This document shows, one piece after another, positions 47,780 to 58,437 of a stretch of 64,000 bases of DNA (position 1 is its first letter; every line of letters begins with the position of its first letter). The notes beneath the pieces are model-generated. The model did not search any database and was not told where the DNA came from. It was given only the letters and a program-made list of their open reading frames with translations. This stretch comes from Nymphaea colorata (Eukaryota > Streptophyta > Magnoliopsida > Nymphaeales > Nymphaeaceae), in NCBI RefSeq assembly GCF_008831285.2, contig NC_045146.1:23021703-23085702 (forward strand). Reading direction: 5' to 3'. A program made the position numbers and the translations under genes.

Positions 47780-50525
47780 AATACGCTGCAAAGGGTAACC
47801 GCAACACTCGTATGGCAAGGAGGGAGGCCTTGTAGAGGGTGTATTTAACCCTATTTTACAGCAATTAATCACTCATTTTGCTGCAGCTCTAAACGAAAAA
47901 GAGAGAGTCCAACAACAAGAAAGAGAGAAAGAGAGAGTGAGGGACATCCTCATCTTCGCTTTCTTTTGGCTGAGATCAAAGTTGTTGACTGCTGGAAAAG
48001 AACCGGAAGTAGAGGTTGCTGGTGGGAAGTTATCTCGGATTTGGAAAAGGTATGGGGACATTCAGTTATAAACTTATTATCTAGCCTTATATTTTTTGTT
48101 TGATATATGATGGATAGAGATGCTATAAGTGGATTTAGGTATCTATACGCCTAGATATGAATCCATTGCATGAGGTGCTGTTGAGCTGTTGATGCACAAT
48201 GTTCTTAGTTCGACATCTCTGATTTCTTAGAAATAAGGCATGCTGGATATGGATAAAATGTAATGACATAGTTGCGAAAATAATAAGGGCGTATGATTAC
48301 TACCATGAGATTCGGCCATGTCCCTGAATCTCCAGGGTTAGACGAAAAGCCCTGTTCTGTCACTCCCCTTCGCAGAGTGTTAAACTCTCGACTCCCCTGC
48401 TTCTGTCATGGAAGTCGACAGCAGGGCCCGTTTATGCATACATTCGCCAGACAGAATTCCGACTGTTTTCCTTATTGTCATTGCTCGCCTCAAGCTACCG
48501 TTTTTCTTTTCCCCTTTGTGTTTTATGCGAGGACGAAACATAAACTCAGGTGGCCTATGGGGGCGTTTGATTTCTTTCCCCTTAATCTGTTCACCGTGCC
48601 CTTTTTCTTAAGCCCTTCCGTTGCCGGAGAACCTCGAGAGAGGGGAATAAAGTGAGAGACCAGTTGCTCTCGACTGGTCCACCGTTGCTTCCGGTGGAAC
48701 CTTCCTGCAACTTTCCTGCATTGACAGAAGCTGAGGACGAGTCGTGGGATTCTGCCACCCCTTTTGCCCTCTGAGTCGGTCGACAGCAACTGCCGTAGCA
48801 ACAGGGCAGGGGAGGGCCCGACGGCCCTTCTTTCTCTTTGTCGCCTGGAAATCAAGGGATCCGTCGGAGTCCCTTCCGCTCGTCTTGCTGCACACGGAGG
48901 AAGACTAGAGAGGAAGACGGGTCCCTCTCTGGTTCTGTCTTCCTTTGGAGATCGATGGAGGCTCCATCGTTGAACGAGAAGAAGAAGAAGGTGCTCTCGC
49001 AAGGAGAGAGAAAATCAAGCGGAGAAATGAAAGAAAAACAAGGGTCGACCGGTTTTATATTAAGTTGGAACTTTTCAAAAATAGTCCACCTTATTAGCAA
49101 AATTTTCGTAAAAGACTGTTATAATTTTTAAAATTTCATGCCGCAACATATTTGTTAAAAACTTTTGTAAAAAGAGGCTTTCGAAAGTTATTTTCAGCAT
49201 GAGCCTGATATTTCATATGAAATAGCGAATTGGTACCCTCTAAGTTCTTCCAAATTACCAAAAGAGAGTTTTATTAATTTGTTTACAATTTCAATGAAAA
49301 AACGTAATGTTATGTATTATTGCTCCTTCGTATTTTAAGTTGTTGTAAAATTTCAAAAATAGGTTCTGAAATTAAATTCAGAATAATTAGAGGAAGTAAG
49401 CCACGTTCTAGAATTTAAATATAAATTCTTTGTTTCCAAATGCTTCATTTGTCATTAAGTTAAGTTAGAAAATGGCTTATTGGTTGTGTTTAGGAAACAA
49501 CCTCAGGGTGGTTTCCGTGAGGGTGGTTTCCGTGAAAGACACTAGACGATGTCTAGTGATGATAAACCCTCTCATTTGAATTTCGTAGGCGAAACATGGA
49601 CAGTGTTTGCATTGGTATGTGCGAGTGTGAGCTTGTGTTTTGCCCAGTGTTTGGTTTCGTCTCGAGAGGTAGTGGTGCGCTTGAGCTCACTATTGACGCA
49701 CACTCCTCTATCTACACTGGAGGGCCTACATGGTATTGGGCGGCACAAGGGCCCGAGATTTTACTGTTTCTATTGGAGAGCAAGGCGTTTCCTGGTCCCT
49801 CACCCCTGGTTCCTAAAGGGACCCTGCTGCTGCAGTGTCGATCTGTGATATCTCAGGAGGCTTCACTGCATGTTATCCTCGATCTGTTGGATCGTCTGAT
49901 AAAGATATGTTCTGTTTTGCCTGTGAGTTGTGCACAAGAGGATTTCTGTTATTGTTCGGCACGATGATCATACCCATTGTAATGATAGGTCACGGTTGAA
50001 AGTCTACGAATATTTGGAGGTTGTGCACACCTCGTTTTTTATAATGACACGTAATTCTAATAGAGACTTATTGTTGTGAATCATCAAGTGCTTAGAGGAA
50101 TTTGTTTTACAAAATCAAATATTATTTTATTGGGTCATATTTCATTCATTGCTGGATTTTTCCATACTCAGGAGAATTCTGACCATTTTTTCTATCTCTA
50201 CAAATAGTTTTTGATAGATTATGGCTCATGGAAGACAACCTCAGTCTTGTGATGAACGGGCATTGGCATTCTGGACACTGCGTCGGTTTTGGGTTTAGTG
50301 TTTATTTTAGTTGTTTGGGTCAAGTGTTTTTATTGTTAAAATCAATAAAAGTTTGATTTGATTTGGTTTTGGTCATGACTCAATGTTACTTTCGCTATTA
50401 TTTATATTAAAGAAAAAAAATTGGTGTCAAAAATTGGGTCGTGACAACTTTGGTATCAGTGCAGTTTCATCACTTGGACCTATGGTCCCACACGCGCAAA
50501 CGCGTGTGTCTTAAAGGAGGTGGAT
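47780..50525 (+). other. Composite 3' region of the Ty3 element with extra LTR-like DNA
   Basis: A purine tract (GGCAAGGAGGGAGG) is followed at 47832 by TGTAGAGGGTGTATTTAACC, which could itself be an LTR start. Further on, GGGTCGTGACA (ending about 50446) is directly followed by ACTTTGGTATCAGTGCAG, an LTR end plus primer-site signature. Only about 60 bp later comes the polypurine-like tract and the right LTR. A CT/GA-rich, GC-richer block at 48300-49040 has overlapping ORFs without motifs. The stretch looks like fragments of at least one other LTR element joined to this one. Confidence 0.45.
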
Positions 50526-50710
50526 TGTAATATTCTAAATGTTTAGTTTTGTATCGAAGATTGTGATAAATCTTCAAGAGTTTATACAAGTGGTCATTGA
50601 CGAGAAGATTGTTGTGGTTTCTACCCTTAAGTTTGAGTCAAAATTGCTATAAGGCGGGTTGGAATCCATCAAACCAAGGGTCCAAGCCCATGAGTGAGTT
50701 GGGTTGTTAT
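50526..50710 (+). repeat. 3' LTR of the Ty3 element
   Basis: It starts TGTAATATTC after a purine-rich tract, ends GGGTTGTTAT, and aligns with 41639-41819. Flanking 5-bp duplications are not clean. Confidence 0.7.
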
Positions 50711-53700
50711 AGCTACATCTTTCTCTCATATCTTTCTCTCATTCGCTTTATTTCTCTTTCTCCTGCATGACCAGCCAATATTGAAAAAACATACGTAAGC
50801 AAATAAAAGTAAGAAAAAATAACATTACTGCATTGAAAACTACAATCCAGCATAATCTAGCAAATTATAATTTAACATATTTTCTTTAACATGTTCCCGT
50901 GAGATAATGATAATAAGGTCTAGAATAAATTCTAACAAAATTTTGAAATCTTATGTGTGAATAATGCATTAAGTGCATCATAAGTTTGTAAAACTTGCAA
51001 TTTTAAATTTATAGATCTCAAAATGAGACCCCCTTTTCTGACTCAAAACAAATGTAAGGCATATTAAAAAAGACTATATTAATAGTTCAAAACTTGTAAT
51101 TTCTATAGTTATAAATTTAAACTAATTTTGCCTCCTAAGTAAATTACCAATTAGTGGAGTTTTTTACTTGTACCATCCCTTTACCTATTTGCAATAGTGT
51201 TAAGATTTTTTTTTTTCTGACAATTTTTAAAAGTTTATCAAACAATGAAATAACATATTTAACTTTCATCATGCAGACTAGTTATCGCTGGTCTTATGAA
51301 GCCTATAAGACTATAATATTATCGGTTTTTATTAGTGTACAAATAATGATATATTGACAAGTGAAGGAACAGTTATTTGTCACAACATTTTACCAGGAAG
51401 TTTAAAGTAAATAACATCAATGAAAAAAGCTTATTTAATTATTTATTACAAAAGTAAATGACAAATTAAAATGTCGGAGAGGAGGTATGTGAGGGAACGT
51501 GGAGGGAAATGCGCGTGTGCGCGTGAGAAAGAGAGAGACAGAGAGAGAGAGAGCGGGGTGAGGGGGTGAAGAAGAGAGAGGTTGGTGCATCGAGGAGATA
51601 TGTGGGAAGAGGGCATGTGGCGAATAGTAGTTCAGGTTTCGCCGCTACCCTCCGAATTGGCTATTAGCAGTGAGGTAGTATGGTGGCTATAAAAAGTCAG
51701 GCCTATAGCGGTGATTTTAATCACCGCTATATCCTTTATTTTCCAACCCAACCACCGTCACTGTAGAATTTCCTGATGGTTTTCCTACATTCTAAATCAA
51801 ATGCACAATAAGCACAAATAAAAATAACAAAAAAGGATTCAAGGTTCTAATCAACAAGGCAAAATTTTGAACTAATGCCAAGGAATGGCCTACAAATTTA
51901 TCCATGTGTGTCTATGTTTGTACTTTGTATGTGTGGTTACTAGCAGTTGGACTAATACAAGTGTACCAGGCCAATTTAAATAAAAAAGTTTGTTGAGCTA
52001 AATAGTAGTCACATCCACATAAATTGAACCACGCACCTCATTGACATGAAGATCACCAGAAGCGATTTCGAGAACCTCTCCATCATTTGACAACATGTAT
52101 TTTATGTTTGTAACTCGTCAATATTGTCATGCAGCAGAGAAGATCAAAATAAGATGTATGCTGATGGCCATATTTCCATTTTTCTCACTAATAGCAGTGT
52201 TATGAATTCAGGCACCGAGCAATTTTGTGTCGTCATTTGCTCCAGAACAGCACAAACTATCAACATCTATCTCTAATTTCAAGATTTTCTCCACTTTTAC
52301 AAGGCATCATTAGCTCATTCTAAATACCGCGTAACTTAAATTAAAGTTGATTCATCCACCTTCATGTAAGTGGCAAGCTCTTCAATTGAGATGGTTGTAC
52401 AACTAAGCACCCAAATTGGCCAACCATCATAACAATTACAGCAAAAAACAAAGCACATCATAGATAAATTCTACGTAACAGATTTTAGAAATTTTTCTTA
52501 CTATTAACTTTTTACAAAACAATAAAATCCAGGCAGAAAAAAAAAAGGAAAAAGTATGTAAACGCAAATTCAGTCTTACAGAAGAGGGAAAAAAAAGCAA
52601 ACATAAATCAGCCAATTGTTAAGCCTCGTTATAACCCCACTCTATAGTTTGTACATCAATCCATAAACGAACAAGCTGCAGAAAACCAGAAGATTCACGT
52701 CATAAATTTATATCAATAAGCATGATAGACTCACCTGCAGATCCAAGACATTAAAAGGACCAAAATTATCCTTATCAGGCTATCAGCATCATATAAATCT
52801 GACACCCTCAATGCTTGATCCCCACTACAAAAGGCTTTTGTTCTCTGATCAAAGAAAATTTTCAACCATGAAAATAGAAATTTCAAAGATGAAAAGCGTG
52901 GAGTCATATTTCACAATTGTAACAATATTATGGTGTTCACCGCTAACCTATTATATTTACAGTTCAATCTATCAACTGCTATGGACCATCAAACAGCTTT
53001 GCCTCTCTCTCTCTCATTGGTTCCTGGAATATTGCTTGAGCACACTTAGCACAAATGAATTGCACAGGTATGACTTCATCATAATTCCAGCAATAGATTC
53101 ATCAAGACTCAAAAGCATAAGAAACAGCAACCTATTAAACATTTGCATAATCATATGCCAATACCTGCATTGTGTTCCCTGTGAATAGCGGTTGCAGATC
53201 AATGGATATTTTGAAAGTCAAACTGGCATACAAAATGCAAGCGTATGCCATGAAATTGGAAATAGGATTTTGGGACAAAAAAGACTTGTCTTTTTTTCTT
53301 TATTTCTCATGTAAATGGGTGCAAAAGCATTTAGCTTTTAGATAAGTTGCATCCAGCAAAGAAAATTGAGTGGAATACAATCTACTGAAAATGCTTCTGA
53401 TTAAGCAGAAGCAAATCTGATCCAAACACATACCCCAGGTCTTACTTTGAAGATGTTTATGCCACGATATGGTCTCTTTTTCTTTTCCATATGATAAGTG
53501 TGTGGTGCTTGGATGAGCTGATACTGAGGCAGGTTGATAAACCAAGAAATTCTTCGTAGCACTCACGAAGATTAACTGTTTCATGGCAACATAACTGAAT
53601 TAAAAGAGTATGACAAGACAAGAATCCCGTTAAAATGAAAACATCACGACAATAAAGAGTAGTAACTAGATAAACTTTATGTTTCAGTTCAGTAGTTTAC

Positions 53701-54015
53701 CTGTGCCCACCAAGACAAGATGGTGAAGATTTTACACGTTGAAGTTTCAACACATGAAGCTAGAGCAGGTAGAAAAAGCCTCCTTGGAGACATCCAATAA
53801 ATTGGAACGATATATCAGGTAGAAAAAATAGAAGTACCCCAACGTCATTCAGATTCACGCATGTGATGACAGTTAATGTATATGGCAGCAAAAAGCTCCA
53901 CTGGCTTGCTCTACTGTTGAAGATCCTTGAAAAGCAAAGGAATGACTTGGAAATGGATGATAAAATGACAGGAGGACGTACGACCCATTAATGGCGCCCA
54001 ACTTCAACATGAATA
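50711..54015. other. AT-rich stretch with no recognised gene
   Basis: I see no coding exon here. A GA-rich patch lies at about 51524-51580, followed by a perfect palindrome (listed separately). ORFs up to 125 codons (52811) show no motif. Confidence 0.4.
51704..51731. repeat. Perfect 28-bp palindrome
   Basis: A 13-bp arm TATAGCGGTGATT and its exact complement are separated by TT. TATAGCGG-type inverted words are common in sub-terminal regions of CACTA and Mutator elements, but no element end was found nearby. Confidence 0.85.
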
Positions 54016-55560
54016 TCAGCTTTTGAGAGAAACAGATGCTTTGCCTTGCCTTCCATGTGAAGATGATGTCAAGGATTGCTGCAAATATGCATATACTGCA
54101 GATAGTTAGATATTATAGGAGGATAAAAAGATAAAAAGTTAATGAAAGTAGAAAAATAGGGTAGCAAGCAGAGATGACATTGACATGGAACTGACTGAGA
54201 TTATCAGTCACGTTCAAGAAGTTAATTAAAGATGCGAAAAGGACTTCATTTTCATGTTCATAACTTCTTATGAGTATCTTCACCTCCATGCTACTGATTT
54301 TTACACCGAGTTATTTTCATGATCATATGTTCTCATATTTAAGGATGATCGGATGAGAATCTTGTTCATGCTTCCAATACAGCCATTTTTTTAGTCTTAT
54401 TTAGGTCTTGACCCCACTATTATTCCTTAAAGCTTAACCATTATGAGGTTTACCTTTCCATCCTTGGCAGCAACCACCGGGTATATTAGCTTCTTGAGTG
54501 TGAGTGATAACGGCCACCCTTTTGTAGGTTCCTGATGCCTTAGCAAAGCTGCAACCTTCAAATCTGTCTCTTCAGCATTGTTAGTCTATACCTTAAAAGG
54601 AAAAGGTAACAAAATCAAGGAAGTGATGAATTTGAAAAATCAAAGACTACAAGGAAAAGTACCCATCAAAGTAGGCACCTCAAATCTTATGCCTATAGTT
54701 TCTCTAAAATGGTCATCACGCAGCCACTGATTCCTGTCAACAATAAAATGACATTATCAATACCTTCTAAACCATCAGCAGTTAGGGCAAATTTGGTAAA
54801 TTCATCTACCCCCTCGAGTGCTTCAAGTGCAGGCTGCAATACAATAAACACATTAAAGTTTGCTTCTCTCATCATCTAAGAGAACTTCGTGTCACTAGAA
54901 AAGCAAGGAGGTTCACATATTGAGCATGATAATAGAAAGAATAGATGTTATGTGGAAAGTATGTCTCAAATTTTGCTGAACAATACTGATATTAGTACAG
55001 AAGCACGTCTCGGAGTCTGAGTTTAAAATATTGCATGCTGGATGTTAAAACAGTGATATTGGCTCCAAGAAGTTTCTCCTTGACACAAGGTGTTCAACGA
55101 GCTAGAAAGATTACAAAGAGAAAAAAAAAATCTGAAGATGACCATCACCAACCAGAAAGCAGCACCTTCTTGAGGCCGTTTTAATTCTACGCATTTAGGA
55201 CAAACTGAAAAACCAACTGATACCACATTAAGATGAATAAGGATTGCGAAGATCTCAAAAAGAAAAGGCAAAAAAAAATTAATGCCAAAGTTGATAAGCA
55301 CAATAAAGCAAGCATTAGATATAATTCGTCTCAATGAACTTAAAGCAATGTGATCATTAAATTGTCCGAATCAATGTTAGCCAAACAAAAACCACAGCAC
55401 AACAAGGCCAATCTAGCTGATGGTTACTTGGAATACAGAACCTTATTATTTGGGCATTTATTTAAAGCAACTTGGGTACCTGCGATATCTGAGACAAGCT
55501 TGAGATGTCGAAAATTTGATTAATCACGTTTGTAAGAATTCGAACATTTATCTTTCTCCT
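54016..55560 (-). pseudogene. Unrecognised spliced gene, 3' exons, with apparent frameshift(s)
   Basis: Not recognised. Exon-like blocks on the minus strand, in order: about 55560-55480 (LTNVINQIFDISSLSQIS, donor GTACCC), 54833-54679, 54585-54454 and 54078-54016 ending in TGA. Acceptors TTGCAG, GGTATAG and TTTGCAG and donors GTGCCT and GTAAAC fit. The last three blocks are in phase and read coherently (DDHFRETIGIRFE; EETDLKVAALLRHQEPTKGW; LTLKKLIYPVVAAKDGK). Block 54833-54679 needs a one-base shift near 54735 to join ALEALEGVDEFTKFALTADG to NQWLRDDHF. A further shift may lie near 55555, where LRLKEEKDK is in another frame. This means either a decayed gene or assembly indels. No upstream exons were assigned with confidence. 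Confidence 0.45.
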
Positions 55561-56496
55561 CTTTTAGGCGCAAGATTGTATGCTGACTGCAGTTCAACGT
55601 CTTGGCATTCTATTTGCAGATTGCCTAATGGTTCTTTGATGCAAATAGCTTTAAAGCAAAATGAGCAGGCAAGAAGAACCTACTAAAGTGCAAGATTGCT
55701 GCACTTAACAACTTGGCTCTGCAACTGTACTTGAATCTTGATCCATGCTGCCTTACTTTATGCTCCTGGTTATGGAGGCTACAGAAAGGAAGAAAACAAA
55801 GAAAACGACGACAAAATTAGTTGCGTTGCTTGATGAATACATATAGTTTGATAGCACAGAAAATCATGACATAGAATCGTGAAAATCATAAACTGACTGT
55901 AACAAAAAAACCAGCCTGTCTATCTGTTTGCACTCTAGCCACCATGAAATCTCTTTCTTCCCTTGTAACATGCACTTGTCTGCCATCCGCTACCTTACGA
56001 AAACACAAACAAGAAACAAAGACCAGAAGGGGATATTTACAGAAAGAAAGCAAGTTGTTAACTAAGCAAATGTACTTATTCTCATGCACAGACCAACCAA
56101 TTTACGTCCAACAAGAAACAAAGAACAGAAAGGGAGAATTAGAGAAAGAAAACAAGTGGTTAGCTAAGCAAATGTACTTATGCAACCTCTAAAAGCACCT
56201 ATCAACTAACCTATGACGCCAAAAACCTGTGAATCATCAGAAAAACCTGTGGATCACCACAAAAATTTTAATCAAGCATCAGAAATTGTATCATGTCTCC
56301 ACACATTCAAAACCATCCGTTACAGCAAATAACCATATAACCAGAAAGCATAATCTACACAAGCAGCAGCCTATAAACAAATCAATGTATTCCTATGTTT
56401 AATAAGCAAAGCGAAAGCAAACAAACAATTAAATAGCTACAAAACTGCAGGAAGATAGAGAAAAAAAAAATCCAGCGAAGGAAAAGGAGATCCATC

Positions 56497-56595
56497 CTAG
56501 GATTTCCGATGAGCAAGCATATCATATGTGGGTCTTGGCCTCTTCTCAACAGGCGTGCCGGGAACTTCACCCGCGTTCCAGTAGGCATCTGCCAT
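56497..56595 (-). CDS. Short ORF, possible first exon of the minus-strand gene
   Basis: A 32-codon frame starts MADAYWNAGEVPGTP and continues EKRPRPTYDM before a stop. This composition resembles the N-termini of some plant RNA-binding proteins that start MAD-YW and have a KRPR-Y-D motif, but the likeness is weak. No usable GT donor is seen inside the frame. GC-richer DNA upstream (56640-57040) could be its promoter or 5' UTR, divergent from XPB. Confidence 0.2.
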   Translation of the reverse strand: MADAYWNAGEVPGTPVEKRPRPTYDMLAHRKS

Positions 56596-57040
56596 CTTCT
56601 TACCAGATTATGTGGACCAGCGATGGAGGAGAAAAAGATTTCAACGCAGTAGGTTTTGGACCAGCGTCAAATTTCCCCTGCTCATCCTCGCTCTGTCGAA
56701 TTCCTCTGGTAGCCAGTGATGCCCAGCAGGAGAGGGAAAAAGTCCAAACGAGATTGCGTTTCCACTTTCCACTAATCTGAACAGTTGTCTCGTGAGGAAA
56801 AAGTTGTGCGAGCGGAGAGGGTCAGCAGGGGAATGGTGGGGAAGCAGAGAGAAAAGTGGGAAAGAGGGTGAACGAGAGGGATGGGGCAAGCAGCAGGAGA
56901 TGTCGGCGATGAAGCCGACGAACGGGAGGCGGCCAGCGGATCGCACCGGACAGGGGAGGAGAGAGGGAAGCTAACATCCACACCGAGCGCACCGACCTCG
57001 AAAGACAAAGAGACGGAGCTCCCATCGGAGAATCCGTCTA

Positions 57041-58437
57041 GTTACTGAGAAAATGAGAGCGATCGAGCCATCGAAGGCAGGTTGCTAAACCCAACGGCCC
57101 GAGTCGTCTAGATTGCCCATGGGTTGCCAACGGCCTCTAGTCCGTCGCTGGTTCCTGATCTTGTTATATTGAAATTTCATCGTAGGCTTCGATTCAGAAT
57201 GGTGAAAGCTTAAAAAACAATGCTATATACGACCTTGTATTGGTTGACATGGAGGAGCTTCGAAAATTTCTTTTCCCTGCCCTCCACCGAAGAGGGAGTT
57301 GCGGGTATTAAGGATGTATCTTCTCCCCTCGAGCTAATATGATCTTTGATATGGCAATTAAAGCTCAGACTTCAATCCAACTGTAGGATAGGATAAAATA
57401 ATAAAGAAAAGATAGGTATGGTGAGGTAGTGTCTAGACATAAAGATACAAGGCAAGTGGTTCATATTCTTGAAAAGCTTTGATGTAGGGTTGGGAAGAGA
57501 TAAATCATCTATTGGTGTGGATAGTAGGAAAAGGGTGGAAATTAAAGTTTTGGGCAGAAAGTTGCGGGTGGGATATTATTTATTACATCATCAATTGGTT
57601 TGAGGAATTCAACATGTTTGAGCATTTGCTGGGATGTTCTTTCAACAAATTTAGATCCTCTTGCCCTCCTTCTTTGCTCAACTTGTTGCTCTCCCCTTGG
57701 GTCCCTCATGTAATGAATTTTTTCCAGTTTGAGTGGTAGAGATGCATGACAACTTGGTTTAGGGGTTGTCTAAAACAGTTAACCCGAAAGCAATATAATT
57801 TTTTGTCATATTAGGATAAACAAAATGGACTTGTTGAAGGGATGAAACCCTGCTAGCAGTAGCACCCTTTAGGTTGCATTTGTTTCGTCGCAGATCTTTG
57901 ATTTGAGATTCTAGGGATCTCATATTCATGGATTTAAGGTCGGACATGCTCCCATCCAACCTTAAATCCATACTTTTTAACAAGTAGCACAATTTAAATC
58001 TCCCAAAACACCCCCCTTTTTGTGGCCTTACAGTTTTACTTATGGTGTTGCTCAATCTTTTATATTATTTGATTCTTAGGCAATAAGAAGAAGGAGGAGA
58101 GTCCTGTCTCAATTTGATCACTTTCGGTGTAGTCCGTTAAAAAAGGGGAAATCGGATCCTGACCCGAGATCCATCTCGGACTTCAAGATATGGATCGGGT
58201 TTAGGGTTAACAAAGGCTAATCACAGGCCCGATCCGTTAGCTTAGCGGATATGGAGCGGTTTTGCATGATTGCAGCTCCACCGACCCAACAGCTTCCCAT
58301 ATAGCAGAGAGATGACAAGTGAGGAAGCAGGCGGACTCCCCTGCCCTTCCCTCTCGAATTTACGCGGCTAAAGGCAGAAGCTATTCAATTCACCGCCTGA
58401 CTTTCTTCTCGTTCTTGATCCACGAGTTGTGTCTTTC
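57041..58437. other. Region upstream of XPB
   Basis: It contains the inverted repeat at 57928-57971 within a MITE-like stretch (about 57870-58020). A GC-richer segment from about 58130 to 58437 should hold the XPB promoter and 5' UTR. A clear TATA box was not found, as is common for housekeeping genes. Confidence 0.4.
57928..57971. repeat. Perfect 13-bp inverted repeat
   Basis: ATGGATTTAAGGT (57928-57940) is exactly complementary to 57959-57971, with an 18-base loop. The surrounding TTGCATTTGTTTCG and CCAAAACACCCCCC ends suggest a small Harbinger-type MITE. Confidence 0.6.

Larger units (their letters stand above)
41639..50710 (+). mobile_element. Decayed Ty3/gypsy LTR retrotransposon with nested insertion
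   Basis: The left LTR (about 41639-41819) and right LTR (about 50526-50710) align with roughly three-quarters identity by eye. Both start (T/C)GTAATA and end GGGTTGTTA. TTGATATCAGAGCAC (41821-41835) after the left LTR is a tRNA-Met primer site with one G-to-A change. TTAAAGGAGGTGGA before the right LTR can be the polypurine tract. Gag, protease, RT, RNase H and integrase pieces follow in Ty3 order (protease-RT-RH-IN). RNase H is interrupted by a hAT element. The 3' part (47832-50525) holds extra LTR-like DNA. It is inactive, with many stops and deletions. Confidence 0.85.

Noticed and set aside
48293-49131. Overlapping ORFs on both strands in a GC-richer block
   Set aside because: No recognisable domains; the block lies within the composite LTR-like region.
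54743-54774. A 30-base GT-AG intron that would separate the two halves of exon 54833-54679
   Set aside because: It is far below the minimum size for plant introns and would not restore the frame.
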